The notes: a model not told the origin generated them from the letters alone. A stretch of DNA of 32,129 nucleotides from Candidatus Omnitrophota bacterium (GCA_029568545.1 JAKQAH010000002.1:1-32129), one strand, 5' to 3'. Counted from the first letter of the stretch, positions 19,647 through 29,124 are shown. A program made the numbers and translations.

Positions 19647-20005
19647 TTTCCGTTTCCTTCCGAAAGGTTGCAGCTGACAGATTTGAGGATGATCTGGTCC
19701 CCTTCAAGGACTTTCGCGTCGGCGATCCGGCATTTCGGGCAGGTAAAATCATCAACGTGCGGCTCAAAGACCAGGGCGCATTGGTTGCACCGAACCTTGG
19801 CTTTCTTTTCCGTTAAAATGAGAGCCGCGCCGGCGGCGATTGTCTCGCGCGCCGCTTCCTGAAAGGCCGTCTGCATGATCTCCGGAACAACAAGCCGCAA
19901 GATCCCCGCTTCCAGCTCAATCTCATCCACGCGCGGCAATCGGTTGGCTTCAGCCGCCTCTACGATCTGACTGACCAGCTCCATCGCGATCGACAATTCA
20001 TGCAC
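19643..20005 (-). CDS. hypA: Hydrogenase maturation nickel metallochaperone HypA
   Basis: MHELSIAMELVSQIV N-terminus; zinc site CNQC...CPKC. Confidence 0.96.
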   Translation of the reverse strand: MHELSIAMELVSQIVEAAEANRLPRVDEIELEAGILRLVVPEIMQTAFQEAARETIAAGAALILTEKKAKVRCNQCALVFEPHVDDFTCPKCRIADAKVLEGDQIILKSVSCNLSEGNGK

Positions 20006-20055
20006 GGATGACCTCTTTATCTTTTGAACATGCCTGCAGAATACACGGGCGTTTC

Positions 20056-20084
20056 TTTATAACATTTCCGTCTTTTTTAAGCAA
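20056..20084 (-). promoter_or_regulatory. Sigma70-like promoter upstream of hypA (TTGCTT-N17-TATAAA)
   Basis: Minus strand -35 TTGCTT (20084-20079), 17-nt spacer, -10 TATAAA (20061-20056), ahead of the hypABFCDE-moeA run. Confidence 0.45.
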
Positions 20085-20192
20085 AACCTATTTTGTGGGC
20101 ACAACAAAACAAGGAGATCCAAAACCTACGGATAAGAAGATTGGCACAGCGAGGCCCGTTTAAGAAAACCCTTTAAGTGCGGTTAAATTCGA

Positions 20193-20828
20193 TTATAGGC
20201 CCAAGAACTTAATTCCGACGCCGCAAAAAATAATGATCATCCCGCTGGCAGCCGGCGCGAATCTCATAACCTGGCGGCCGCGCAAGAACCCCAGGCCGAA
20301 GGAAGCCGCGAAAACCGCCGCTAGCATGGTCATGATCGTTGTTGCGCCAAAGACGCCGATGAGAAGAAGAACGGCCGGAAGATTGCCGGCAAGCGAAGGA
20401 TAGGTCATCAGAAAGAATAGCGGTTCACACGGGCCGACGACAAAGATGACGAACAATATCCAGAGCATCGGATTATACGGCCGGACTATTTCCTGGACAT
20501 CCGACCGATAAATTCTTTTGAGGCCGGCAATCAGATAAACCAATCCGAAAGCGATCAAAGCCCAAGCGGTAAAATCAGACCGGTAAGAATCGATCACTTC
20601 CAGCAGGGTGAGGGAAAACCGCAAGCCAAGGGCCAAATAGGCGATCACCACAGAGCTCAAGATGTGCCCTAACCCGCAAAAGAAAGTAATCCACGCGGTC
20701 TTTTTTCTCGACCAGGATTGCGATTTTGCCAAAGCAATGAACGGCAGATAATGGTCCGGGCCCAAGAGCGTATGGGTAATTCCCGTAAAAGCGGCAATTA
20801 AAATGATCAGCATGAATTCTGAACTCAT
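20193..20828 (-). CDS. Multi-pass membrane protein, candidate metal (nickel?) permease of UreH/TauE-SafE-like type
   Basis: Several TM segments with GITHTLLGPDHYLPF near the N-terminus (H...DH motif) and GPCEPLFFLM; RBS AGGAG before ATG at 20828. Confidence 0.6.
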   Translation of the reverse strand: MSSEFMLIILIAAFTGITHTLLGPDHYLPFIALAKSQSWSRKKTAWITFFCGLGHILSSVVIAYLALGLRFSLTLLEVIDSYRSDFTAWALIAFGLVYLIAGLKRIYRSDVQEIVRPYNPMLWILFVIFVVGPCEPLFFLMTYPSLAGNLPAVLLLIGVFGATTIMTMLAAVFAASFGLGFLRGRQVMRFAPAASGMIIIFCGVGIKFLGL

Positions 20829-20934
20829 GATATTCTCCTTTATTTGATGGAAAGACGATGATTTTTCATAGAGTGTATCACTTCTCCCCAAAAAAATCTA
20901 TATTTTTTTGTGAAAGAAAGCACAATAAAAAGAG

Positions 20935-22314
20935 CTATGGCATTCGAGCCGCTTGATAAGCATTTTCGACGCAATCATTCAGCGAAATGCCTTTCAGGTA
21001 ATTAGCCGATAAATGAAGCCCCGGATAGCGCCCCAATCGGCGCTCTATAACCGGTAGAAGCTGACAATAACTCTGATTATATTGGGGAATGGCTTGTTCC
21101 CAGAGCACAAAAAAAAGCTCTTGGGGTTCAACCGTCTTGGCATCTTCCGTCATCATCGGCTTGATCTCGTCGAGCGCCAAACCAACCAGTTCCTCCCGGG
21201 ATTTTCTTATGATATCCGGATGACGCGCCCCGCCGATCATCACTCTCAACAAAACCTGGCCCGGGGCGCACCTCCCGGGAAAAATATCACTCTCAAAAAG
21301 AACACCTAGGACTTCTTTCTTTTCCAACGAAGGAATAAGATAGCCATACCCTCTCGGTTTCTTTGCGAAATATTTCTCGGAAAAAACCAGCCCGATAACG
21401 GCCATCGGCGCATACCGGATCTTCTCCAATTCCTCACAAAGACTTTGATCGATGTTTTTAAGCATCCGAGAGGCGCCATAGGCCGGAGAACATAAGAACA
21501 ATTGATCCGCGATATATTGTTTGCCATTAGCGCAATGGACTTCGTATCGGCCATCCTTTAAGAAAACAGTCTCAACCGGCGCCTGAAGACAGATATCTGC
21601 CTCATAGCGTCTCCCCGCGGCCTCCACGATCTCCGATAAGCCTCCCCGCAAAGACGTTAGCGTTCCCGTCGGGCTTCCGATAGCCGCACGCTGAGATTGT
21701 TTTTGGGTTTTCTTTTTGGCTTTTCTTATTTTGATCATCGCCTTAAAAAGCGATCCGTACTCTTGCTCCAGCTGATAAATCCTGGGGAACGCGGCTTTTA
21801 AATTGGTCTGCCGAGAATCTCCGCCACAAATCCCACTGACCATGGGATCTAAAAAGACCTGCGAAAACCGTTCTCCCAGACGGCGCTTTCCAAACTCATA
21901 AACGGTTTCCTCCGGATGCGTGGCGCGCGGGACAAAGAATTCACCCAGAATCCGGACTTTCTCAAAAGGATTGAGCAGTCTTGAAGAGCAGAAATTTTGG
22001 GGAGTTGTCGGAAAAGGATGCAGCGTTTGGCGAAGAGAAATATATCTGACCCTCGATGATTCATCGGCCCGGATCAGGGAAGATTCCAGCCCCAGTTCCT
22101 TGATCAAGGCCAACGTGCGGGGCTTGGAATCAAGAAATCCGTTGGGCCCGGTCTCAAAAAGGCATCCTTGTTTCTTGAGCGATCGTATCGTTCCGCCCAA
22201 ATGATCATTCTTTTCCAGAAGAACGATCTCCTCATGGCCACAGTTTTGCTTCAAATAATGTAACAGGGCTAACCCGCTGATGCCGCCGCCAACAATAACA
22301 ATCCGTCTTCTCAT
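20935..22314 (-). CDS. hemG: Protoporphyrinogen/coproporphyrinogen oxidase (HemY/PPOX family)
   Basis: FAD motif IVIVGGGISGLALLHYL; LFETGPNGFLDSKPRTLALIKELGL; DPMVSGICGGD; C-terminal LHLSANYLKGISLNDCVENAYQAA. The family is named hemG or hemY depending on the annotation source. Confidence 0.9.
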   Translation of the reverse strand: MRRRIVIVGGGISGLALLHYLKQNCGHEEIVLLEKNDHLGGTIRSLKKQGCLFETGPNGFLDSKPRTLALIKELGLESSLIRADESSRVRYISLRQTLHPFPTTPQNFCSSRLLNPFEKVRILGEFFVPRATHPEETVYEFGKRRLGERFSQVFLDPMVSGICGGDSRQTNLKAAFPRIYQLEQEYGSLFKAMIKIRKAKKKTQKQSQRAAIGSPTGTLTSLRGGLSEIVEAAGRRYEADICLQAPVETVFLKDGRYEVHCANGKQYIADQLFLCSPAYGASRMLKNIDQSLCEELEKIRYAPMAVIGLVFSEKYFAKKPRGYGYLIPSLEKKEVLGVLFESDIFPGRCAPGQVLLRVMIGGARHPDIIRKSREELVGLALDEIKPMMTEDAKTVEPQELFFVLWEQAIPQYNQSYCQLLPVIERRLGRYPGLHLSANYLKGISLNDCVENAYQAARMP

Positions 22315-23324
22315 CGCTTCCAGGGAAATGCGTGAACGTGTTCAACGATGAATTTGAGCTTGTCGACGTCGGTGTCCGGAAAGACGCCGTGGCTGAGATT
22401 AAAGATATAGCGGCCGTGTTTCTGCCCCCCGATAAGAACGTCGCGAACTTCTCTTTCCAGAACAGCTTCATCGGCATACAAAAGGCCGTTAAAAAGATTC
22501 CCCTGGATGCCTTTTTTCGTATGCTCGATGGTGGCCTGATGCCCCAGAATAACGGTGTGATCGACCGAGAGAAAATCGGCATGAGATTGATCCATCAGCG
22601 GCAACAGATGCCCGGAGCCCCGGGCAAAATAGATCGACGGCAAATCGACCGCATCAAAGACCCTTTGGACATACGGGATCACCCAAGCGGAAAAATCAGC
22701 CGCTCTTAAGATCCCGGCCCAGCTATCGAATAATTGAAAAACCTTGATCCCCGCTTCTTTTTGCAACTCAAGATATTTGATCGTATTGGCCGTCAGCATT
22801 TCCATGATCCGGCAGAAAGCTTCCGGGTGCTGGCGGAGAAAAGAAAAGGTCTTGGCAAAATTAACGGAGGAGCCGCCTTCAATCAAATACGTCAAGACCG
22901 TGAACGGCGAACCGGCAAAACCAATGAGCGGTATAGATTCCGATAACCGCTGATTGACCAACCGGATCGCCTTAGCGATATGCGAAAGATCGTCAAAATC
23001 ATGAACATCTTTGAGATCGCGTAATTGGTCAATACGCCCGACGATCTGTGGGCCTTTCTGATTATCAAAGGCAATGTCAAACCCCATTTGCGCCGGAAGG
23101 GTCAGGATATCGGCGAACAGAATCGCCGCATCAACCCCAAGAATATCGACGGGTTGACAGGTAATTTCGGCGGCCAATTCCGGCGTTCGGAACATCTGCT
23201 CAATGGGATATTTTTCCTTGATCGCCCGGTATTGCGGCAAATACCGCCCGGCCTGGCGCATGAACCAGACGGGCACGGTTTTATTCGCCCCTTCAAAGGC
23301 CTGCAATAATAACGGCTTCGTCAT
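22311..23324 (-). CDS. hemE: Uroporphyrinogen decarboxylase
   Basis: PVWFMRQAGRYLPQYRAIKEKY; FADILTLPAQMGFDIAF; LIGFAGSPFTVLTYLIEGG; FNLSHGVFPDTDVDKLKFIVEHVH. Confidence 0.96.
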   Translation of the reverse strand: MTKPLLLQAFEGANKTVPVWFMRQAGRYLPQYRAIKEKYPIEQMFRTPELAAEITCQPVDILGVDAAILFADILTLPAQMGFDIAFDNQKGPQIVGRIDQLRDLKDVHDFDDLSHIAKAIRLVNQRLSESIPLIGFAGSPFTVLTYLIEGGSSVNFAKTFSFLRQHPEAFCRIMEMLTANTIKYLELQKEAGIKVFQLFDSWAGILRAADFSAWVIPYVQRVFDAVDLPSIYFARGSGHLLPLMDQSHADFLSVDHTVILGHQATIEHTKKGIQGNLFNGLLYADEAVLEREVRDVLIGGQKHGRYIFNLSHGVFPDTDVDKLKFIVEHVHAFPWKR

Positions 23325-23331
23325 CGCTTGA

Positions 23332-23661
23332 TCATTTTATATTGTTATAAAATTCGGTAAACCGCTCAAACTCCAGCCCCTCTTTTTCCACGATTTGAAC
23401 GCCGACCGCGTATTTCCCGTTATTTCCGGTCTTGTTGATCCAAACAACCTTGACCGTAACGATCACGTCTTCGACGGTGTCCAGATCAACCGCCATCTGG
23501 ATCTTTTGACCCATCCTGAGCTTATGGTCCGATAAAAAGCAGAACCCGCCGGAGGATATGTTATTAATCTTCGCTTCACGCTTGGGGCCCAGGTCTTCCT
23601 CCATGCCAAACGAAGCGGCCAATTGTATGGGAGATCTTGTTTCAATTCTTTTTTCGATCAT
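23332..23661 (-). CDS. PilZ domain protein (c-di-GMP effector candidate)
   Basis: RIETR (RxxxR) followed by NISSGG (N/DxSxxG) and beta-rich remainder; 109 aa. Confidence 0.85.
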   Translation of the reverse strand: MIEKRIETRSPIQLAASFGMEEDLGPKREAKINNISSGGFCFLSDHKLRMGQKIQMAVDLDTVEDVIVTVKVVWINKTGNNGKYAVGVQIVEKEGLEFERFTEFYNNIK

Positions 23662-23690
23662 CAGTATGTCCTTCCTTGAGAGTGAATATT

Positions 23691-25070
23691 TTAAACGGTC
23701 CTGGAAAATCTGCCCGGGGCATCTTGTTTTCGTAAATACCGGTCAAAGCCCATGCAAATGTTCCGGATAAAGATCTTTCCAAGTTCCGTCGCTTCCACCG
23801 TTTCTCCGTCGACCTTCATCAATCCGTCTTTAACGCATCGGCCGATATGAGCTTGCTCCTCAGTAAAATACCCGTCAAAAGACGTTTCGAATTTCTTTTT
23901 AAATTCATTTTTATCGATCCGGAACCGGCACATCAAGGCGCCAATCGTCCATTGGCGGATTCGGTCGTCCATCGATAATATCTTCCCTCGTTCGACAGGC
24001 AACATTCCCGCGCGCAAAAGCCGGTAATACTCGGGCAGCGCTTTGTGATTGTGCGCGTAGATATCTTCCAGAAAACTGATCGACGTCAGCCCCAAGCCAA
24101 TGTACTCATCCGCCGGCTTGACGGTATACCCCATGAAATTCCGGTACAAGCCCCCTTCCCGAAAGGCTTTTGCCAATTCATCGCCTTCAAGAGCAAAATG
24201 GTCCATCGCGATCGCCTGATAGCCGGCATCCAGCAGCTGCGAACGGGCCTGAAGAAAAATATCGAGCTTGACATCGCTGGGCGGCAGCGTCGCCTCGTCA
24301 ATCTTTTTCTGATGTTTTTTCAGCCAAGGCACCAGCGCAAAACTGTAAAGCGCGATGCGGTCGGGCTTAAGGCCGATCACCCGGGAAACGGTCCGCGAAA
24401 AACTTTCCGTAGTTTGGAACGGCAGCCCGTAGATCAAATCAAAATTGATCGATCGGAAACCCGCCTGCCGGCAATACGCATAAAGATCCCCGATCATTTC
24501 ATACGGCTGCTCGCGGTTCACCGCCTTTTGCACGTTCGGGTCAAGATCCTGGATCCCCATCGACAAACGGTTGAACCCCAGCGCGCGCAACCGATCGATC
24601 TTCTCCTTCGTCGCCGTTCTGGGATCGATCTCAATGGCAATCTCGCCTTTGAGGTCGACATTAAAAACTTCCGCTGTCTTTTGAAAGAGCCGTTCGATCT
24701 GTTTTTCGCTTAAATACGTCGGCGTCCCGCCCCCCCAATGAAGCTGCCTGATCGTTTTCTTCCTGCCGATATACTGGGCCACCAGGTCCATCTCTTTAAA
24801 AAGGCAGCTAAGATACTCGTCGGCATACTTGTCGTCCTGCTTGCGGACAATCACGTTGCATCCGCAATAGGCGCACAGCGTCCGGCAAAACGGGATATGG
24901 ATGTAAAGGGAGAGGACTTTCTCTGATTGACCGAAAACCTTGAGACGCTCGATGTAAACGCGCTCATGAACCTCATCCGACCAAACGGGCGCCGTCGGAT
25001 AGCTCGTGTATCTCGGCCCGGCGACATCAAACTTGCGGATTGTCTCCCGATCGATTGCGACCGCCAGCAT
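23691..25070 (-). CDS. hemN: Oxygen-independent coproporphyrinogen III oxidase
   Basis: GPRYTSYPTAPVWSD; YIHIPFCRTLCAYCGCN (CX3CX2CXC); WGGGTPTYLS; FMGYTV. Listed ORF begins at 25091; MLAVAIDRET at 25070 has AAGGA upstream and is the likelier start. Confidence 0.94.
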   Translation of the reverse strand: MLAVAIDRETIRKFDVAGPRYTSYPTAPVWSDEVHERVYIERLKVFGQSEKVLSLYIHIPFCRTLCAYCGCNVIVRKQDDKYADEYLSCLFKEMDLVAQYIGRKKTIRQLHWGGGTPTYLSEKQIERLFQKTAEVFNVDLKGEIAIEIDPRTATKEKIDRLRALGFNRLSMGIQDLDPNVQKAVNREQPYEMIGDLYAYCRQAGFRSINFDLIYGLPFQTTESFSRTVSRVIGLKPDRIALYSFALVPWLKKHQKKIDEATLPPSDVKLDIFLQARSQLLDAGYQAIAMDHFALEGDELAKAFREGGLYRNFMGYTVKPADEYIGLGLTSISFLEDIYAHNHKALPEYYRLLRAGMLPVERGKILSMDDRIRQWTIGALMCRFRIDKNEFKKKFETSFDGYFTEEQAHIGRCVKDGLMKVDGETVEATELGKIFIRNICMGFDRYLRKQDAPGRFSRTV

Positions 25071-25121
25071 AAAGAGGCCATCCTTGAGCATTCAGGCGCG
25101 GCAGATCTTCCGATTACGGAA

Positions 25122-25895
25122 TCACCACGACCTTTTTGTTTTTTTCCTTTTTGGGTTCAGGAGAGCCGTGATATGGCCCCAAACTATTGCCATAACAGAT
25201 ATCAGGACGGATACGCCCATTCCCAGAAAACGCCACTGGCCCTCCAAGAAAAACGAAAGGCACATAACGCCTCCGGCCACCAGAGCGACCTTAGAGACCC
25301 GCATCCAATTGCCCGGATCGATCAGGATCAAAACATCCAGAACAAACACCATTAATAACAAAGTTGCCGCAACCGGATGAAAAAGAAAACCGAGGAATCT
25401 GTTGTCCATTGCCTGGATTAAGATCGGTCTATGCTTTTTGAGAACATCGTCGAACTTCGTGATAAATATATACGAGATTAAATGCTTGCATTGGTCTTTA
25501 TCCCAAAGGCCTTCCGCCCCCAATTCCCGGCAAGCAGACGACAGTTGTTGCGTGACCGTCTCAACCCCTGCCTGAAGGCACGCCTGATATTCCTTAGCGT
25601 CCTTGTTGGATTTCACCATGCAATCTTTAATAAAAGCCGAGGCGTCGTTTTCAAGCCATTCCTCCCCTTCGAAAGTAGCCAATTGGGCAAAATGTTCGGC
25701 AATACAAACCGTCTCGCGATTTTCATCGTTAACGCTATCGCCCCAATATTTTGTGTATGTCAAAGCATTGCCGGTCGCATTGCAGCGTTGTATCGCCTGC
25801 TCGATCCTCCATTTGCTTGTTACGCTCAGTTCGGCAATAGCAAGGTCCGGCAGGAGCAAAAAAAGAAATATTAAGTGGGAAAGTTTTAAGCGCAT
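25122..25895 (-). CDS. Secreted/membrane protein of unknown function: Cys-rich extracytoplasmic domain plus C-terminal TM helices
   Basis: Start corrected to MRLKLSHLIFLFLLLPDLAIA (25895, RBS GAGGG). Signal peptide, six cysteines over ~130 aa, then about three hydrophobic segments. Confidence 0.65.
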   Translation of the reverse strand: MRLKLSHLIFLFLLLPDLAIAELSVTSKWRIEQAIQRCNATGNALTYTKYWGDSVNDENRETVCIAEHFAQLATFEGEEWLENDASAFIKDCMVKSNKDAKEYQACLQAGVETVTQQLSSACRELGAEGLWDKDQCKHLISYIFITKFDDVLKKHRPILIQAMDNRFLGFLFHPVAATLLLMVFVLDVLILIDPGNWMRVSKVALVAGGVMCLSFFLEGQWRFLGMGVSVLISVMAIVWGHITALLNPKRKKTKRSW

Positions 25896-25913
25896 AAAAA
25901 CCCTCAAAAACAT

Positions 25914-25942
25914 CAGCACCCAGCCTTGTAGGCTGGGTGCTG
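25914..25942 (-). terminator. Rho-independent terminator downstream of acs
   Basis: Perfect 12-bp inverted repeat CAGCACCCAGCC-N5-GGCTGGGTGCTG. On the minus strand it is followed by ATGTTTTTGAGGGTTTTT. Confidence 0.82.
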
Positions 25943-25981
25943 CCATTAAACAACAACTATAGTCGGAATAAAAACTCGATC

Positions 25982-27949
25982 TTAGGTTTCATCGTCATAT
26001 TTCGTTTTCAGAGCTTCGACGACGCTGGCATCAGCCAATGTTGTCACATCGCCCAACGCGCGCCCCTCGCCAATATCGCGCAGGAGCCTGCGCATGATCT
26101 TGCCGCTTCGGGTCTTCGGGAGCTCGGCGCTGAAAATGATCTTCGATGGCCGGGCGATCGCCCCGATCTTGCCATCCACGTGCTTCTTTAAAACGTCCTC
26201 TAACTCTTTGCCGGCTTTGTTTCCTTCTTTCAAAATGACAAAGGCAGCAATCGCGGTCCCCTTCACATCGTCCTTGATACCGACAACAGCGGCTTCGGCA
26301 ACGCTCGGGTGATCGACCAGAGCGCTTTCGACCTCCATCGTTCCGATATTATGGCCGGCGACCAGCATAATGTCGTCAACGCGCCCCAAAAGCCAGAAAT
26401 AACCCTCCGGGTCGATCCTTGCTCCGTCGCCAGGGAAATAATAACCTTCCCATCGGCTCCAATAGGTATCTTTGTAGCGCTGTTCATTGCCCCAAATGCC
26501 GCGCAGCATGGACGGCCAGGGGTTCTTGATGGCCAGATAGCCGCCGCCTTCCGTGATCTCTTTTCCTTCAGCCGTCAAAGCTGTTGCCTCAATTCCCGGA
26601 AGAGGCCTGTAGGCTGATCCCGGCTTGGTCGTCGTGATTCCCGGGATCGGCGAGATCATGATGCTCCCCGTTTCGGTCTGCCACCACGTATCGACAATCG
26701 GGCATTTCCCTTTTCCGATAACTTCGTGATACCATATCCATGCTTCCGGGTTGATCGGCTCGCCGACCGTTCCCAAAAGACGCAGGCTGGAAAGATCGCA
26801 TCCCTCCGGCCATTGCGTTCCCCATTTCATGAAAGCGCGTATGGCCGTCGGAGCCGTATACAGGATCGTCACCTTGTATTTCTCGATGATCTTCCAGAAG
26901 CGGTTCCGCTCGGGATAATCCGGCGTTCCTTCGAACATCACCTGCGTGACGCCGTTGGACATCGGCCCGTAGGTAATATAGCTGTGGCCCGTGACCCATC
27001 CGACGTCTGCCGTGCACCAATATACATCGCTTTTTTTCAGATCAAAGACCCATTTGGCTGTTGCCGTAACGCTTGTCATATAGCCGCCGGTGGTATGAAT
27101 AATGCCTTTGGGCTTGCCCGTCGTGCCGGATGTATAGAGAATGAAGAGGATGTCTTCCGCATCCATTTTTTCCGGCTCGCAATAATCGGCAGCCTTCTCA
27201 ACGGCTTCATGGTACCAGATATCGCGGCCCGTTTTCATATTGACAGGGTTGGACGCATGCTTGACAACCAGAACATGCTTGATCGAAGGGCAACTGGCCG
27301 CCGCCACATCCGCGACCTCCTTCAACGGGACCATTTTCCCCCGCCGGGCGCCCCCGTCGGCCGTGATCAGCAATTTTGCCTGAGCATCATCAATGCGATC
27401 CTTAAGCGAATCCGAACTGAAACCGCCGAAGATGACCGTATGGATTGCGCCGATCCGGGCGCATGCCAGCATCGCAATGCTAGCCTCAGGGATCATCGGC
27501 ATATAAATAGCCACCCGATCGCCTTTCGCGACACCGAGAGCCTTGATCGCATTCGCCAGTTTATTGACAGCTTTGTACATATCCTCATAGGTCAGTGTTC
27601 TCTGCTCTCCCTCTTCGCCTTCCCAGAGAATCGCTGCCTTGCCGCCGTTGCCGGCTTTAACGTGCCGGTCCAAGCAGTTGTAGCTGGCATTCAGCTTCCC
27701 GCCGACAAACCATTTGGCAAACGGGGCTTTCCATTCCAGGACCTTATCCCATTTCTTATACCACTCGAGATCCTGGGCGTATTTCGCCCAAAACGCCTCA
27801 CGGTTCTTGCCAGCCTCTTTATAGATGGAGTCATCTTTGACATTAGCATTCTTTTTGAATTCTTCACTAGGCCGAAAAGTGCGGGTTTCTTCCAAAAGGG
27901 TCTTCATCGTCCCTTGGTTTTTTTGTTTATTTTCATCAGGCATAAACAA
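25982..27949 (-). CDS. acs: Acetyl-CoA synthetase (AMP-forming)
   Basis: [41 protein letters not shown]-terminal [14 protein letters not shown]. Confidence 0.97.
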   Translation of the reverse strand: MFMPDENKQKNQGTMKTLLEETRTFRPSEEFKKNANVKDDSIYKEAGKNREAFWAKYAQDLEWYKKWDKVLEWKAPFAKWFVGGKLNASYNCLDRHVKAGNGGKAAILWEGEEGEQRTLTYEDMYKAVNKLANAIKALGVAKGDRVAIYMPMIPEASIAMLACARIGAIHTVIFGGFSSDSLKDRIDDAQAKLLITADGGARRGKMVPLKEVADVAAASCPSIKHVLVVKHASNPVNMKTGRDIWYHEAVEKAADYCEPEKMDAEDILFILYTSGTTGKPKGIIHTTGGYMTSVTATAKWVFDLKKSDVYWCTADVGWVTGHSYITYGPMSNGVTQVMFEGTPDYPERNRFWKIIEKYKVTILYTAPTAIRAFMKWGTQWPEGCDLSSLRLLGTVGEPINPEAWIWYHEVIGKGKCPIVDTWWQTETGSIMISPIPGITTTKPGSAYRPLPGIEATALTAEGKEITEGGGYLAIKNPWPSMLRGIWGNEQRYKDTYWSRWEGYYFPGDGARIDPEGYFWLLGRVDDIMLVAGHNIGTMEVESALVDHPSVAEAAVVGIKDDVKGTAIAAFVILKEGNKAGKELEDVLKKHVDGKIGAIARPSKIIFSAELPKTRSGKIMRRLLRDIGEGRALGDVTTLADASVVEALKTKYDDET

Positions 27950-27966
27950 TCCCTTCTTTTGTGATG

Positions 27967-28506
27967 TTATTTGATAAGATTAATGATCTCCCTGAATTTC
28001 GGATGTTCCGACGATCTCAACAATTCGCAAACAATCATCTCCGTGCTTGTGACATCGGCGCCCAAAGCCCGGACCCTTTCGATCGCAAAATTCTTATTCG
28101 CTTCGGTGCGAGAAGAAATGGCGTCGCCGACAACCTGGACATCGTACCGATTGCCGAGCAGATCATGAACGGTCTGATAAACACAGACATGCGCTTCGAT
28201 CCCCGCGACAATAACCTGCCGGCGGTTCAAAGCGCCCAGCCGCTCCATGAATTCGCGCTGCCCGCAGCAGCTGAACGATGTTTTCGCTATAGGCTGCTGG
28301 TCTTTCAATAAATCGCTGATGTCCGGAACGGTCGTTCCGATCTTCTCTGGAGCCTGCTCCGTGATGATAATAGGGATCGCAAGAAAGTGCGCAACGCGGA
28401 TCAGCCCGCCGATATGCCGGAACAATTCCTTTTTCTGATGCATGCGGTGGGCAAGTTTTCCCTGAACGTCAATGATCAATAAAACAGCGTTTTCCTGTAA
28501 AAACAT
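27967..28506 (-). CDS. Isochorismatase-family cysteine hydrolase
   Basis: [10 protein letters not shown] (Asp), KTSFSCCG (Lys), [16 protein letters not shown] (Cys nucleophile). Confidence 0.87.
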   Translation of the reverse strand: MFLQENAVLLIIDVQGKLAHRMHQKKELFRHIGGLIRVAHFLAIPIIITEQAPEKIGTTVPDISDLLKDQQPIAKTSFSCCGQREFMERLGALNRRQVIVAGIEAHVCVYQTVHDLLGNRYDVQVVGDAISSRTEANKNFAIERVRALGADVTSTEMIVCELLRSSEHPKFREIINLIK

Positions 28507-28562
28507 CGATAGATTCTACACCTTAAGTTGTGACATCGCAACAGAAAAATTCCGGCCTTTGC

Positions 28563-29108
28563 CTAATTATTCAGATTAATCGTGCCGCATCCGATGCCGG
28601 CCCCGGCGTTGCCGGCCGGCTGGGTGAAATCGTCTTCGTTTTCTTTTAAAATGACCGCATGGCCGACAATGCTGTTATTTTCATCCGTTATGCTTAACCC
28701 CGGAAGAAAAAGAAAAAGCACTCCCTGTCCGTTTTTGTCAATATCGATATTCCCCAAGTCGCCGGCGTGAACGTTGTCATAGCCGTCACTGACTAAGAAT
28801 CCGTGCCGTTCAGATTTAGCCGGATTGAAATGCCCCCCGGCCGCCTTGCCGCTATCCCCGCAGCTCCCTCCGGCATGGATGTGGATACCATGTTTTCCCG
28901 GCGGCGTAACGCCGGAAAGATTCGCGATCATCTCAACTCCGCCTTCCTTTTCAATGAAATTGACCGTGCCGCTCACGGGAGAATCCGCATCGCTCCCCAT
29001 GATGATTGCGGTCGCTGAAATTTTCTTAGCCTCTTCGCTCGTGCTGACCGCAACCGCAACGAACGAGCAGCAAAAGAATATCACTCCCCATACCATAATC
29101 TTTTTCAT
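28563..29108 (-). CDS. sodC: Cu/Zn superoxide dismutase family protein
   Basis: Signal peptide MKKIMVWGVIFFCCSFVAVAVS; GIHIHAGGSCGDSGKAAGGHFNPAKSERHG, VHAGDLGNI, VGHAVILKENEDD, GCGTI. Start set at 29108 (GGAG upstream); the longer listed ORF runs into xth. Confidence 0.9.
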   Translation of the reverse strand: MKKIMVWGVIFFCCSFVAVAVSTSEEAKKISATAIIMGSDADSPVSGTVNFIEKEGGVEMIANLSGVTPPGKHGIHIHAGGSCGDSGKAAGGHFNPAKSERHGFLVSDGYDNVHAGDLGNIDIDKNGQGVLFLFLPGLSITDENNSIVGHAVILKENEDDFTQPAGNAGAGIGCGTINLNN

Positions 29109-29124
29109 CATATCTCCTTTTCCA

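Noticed and set aside
20093-20104. TTGTG-GG-CACAA palindrome upstream of the hypA promoter as a regulator site
   Set aside because: Only 5-bp arms; does not match FNR, NikR or CRP patterns I know. Too weak to claim.
26726-27964. Plus-strand ORF of 412 aa opposite acs
   Set aside because: Complete overlap with a well-supported acs gene; no recognisable protein features. Best explained as a shadow ORF from codon bias.
28526-28541. GTTGTGACATCGCAAC dyad upstream of the isochorismatase gene
   Set aside because: Imperfect 6-bp arms with one wobble; not a convincing operator or terminator.
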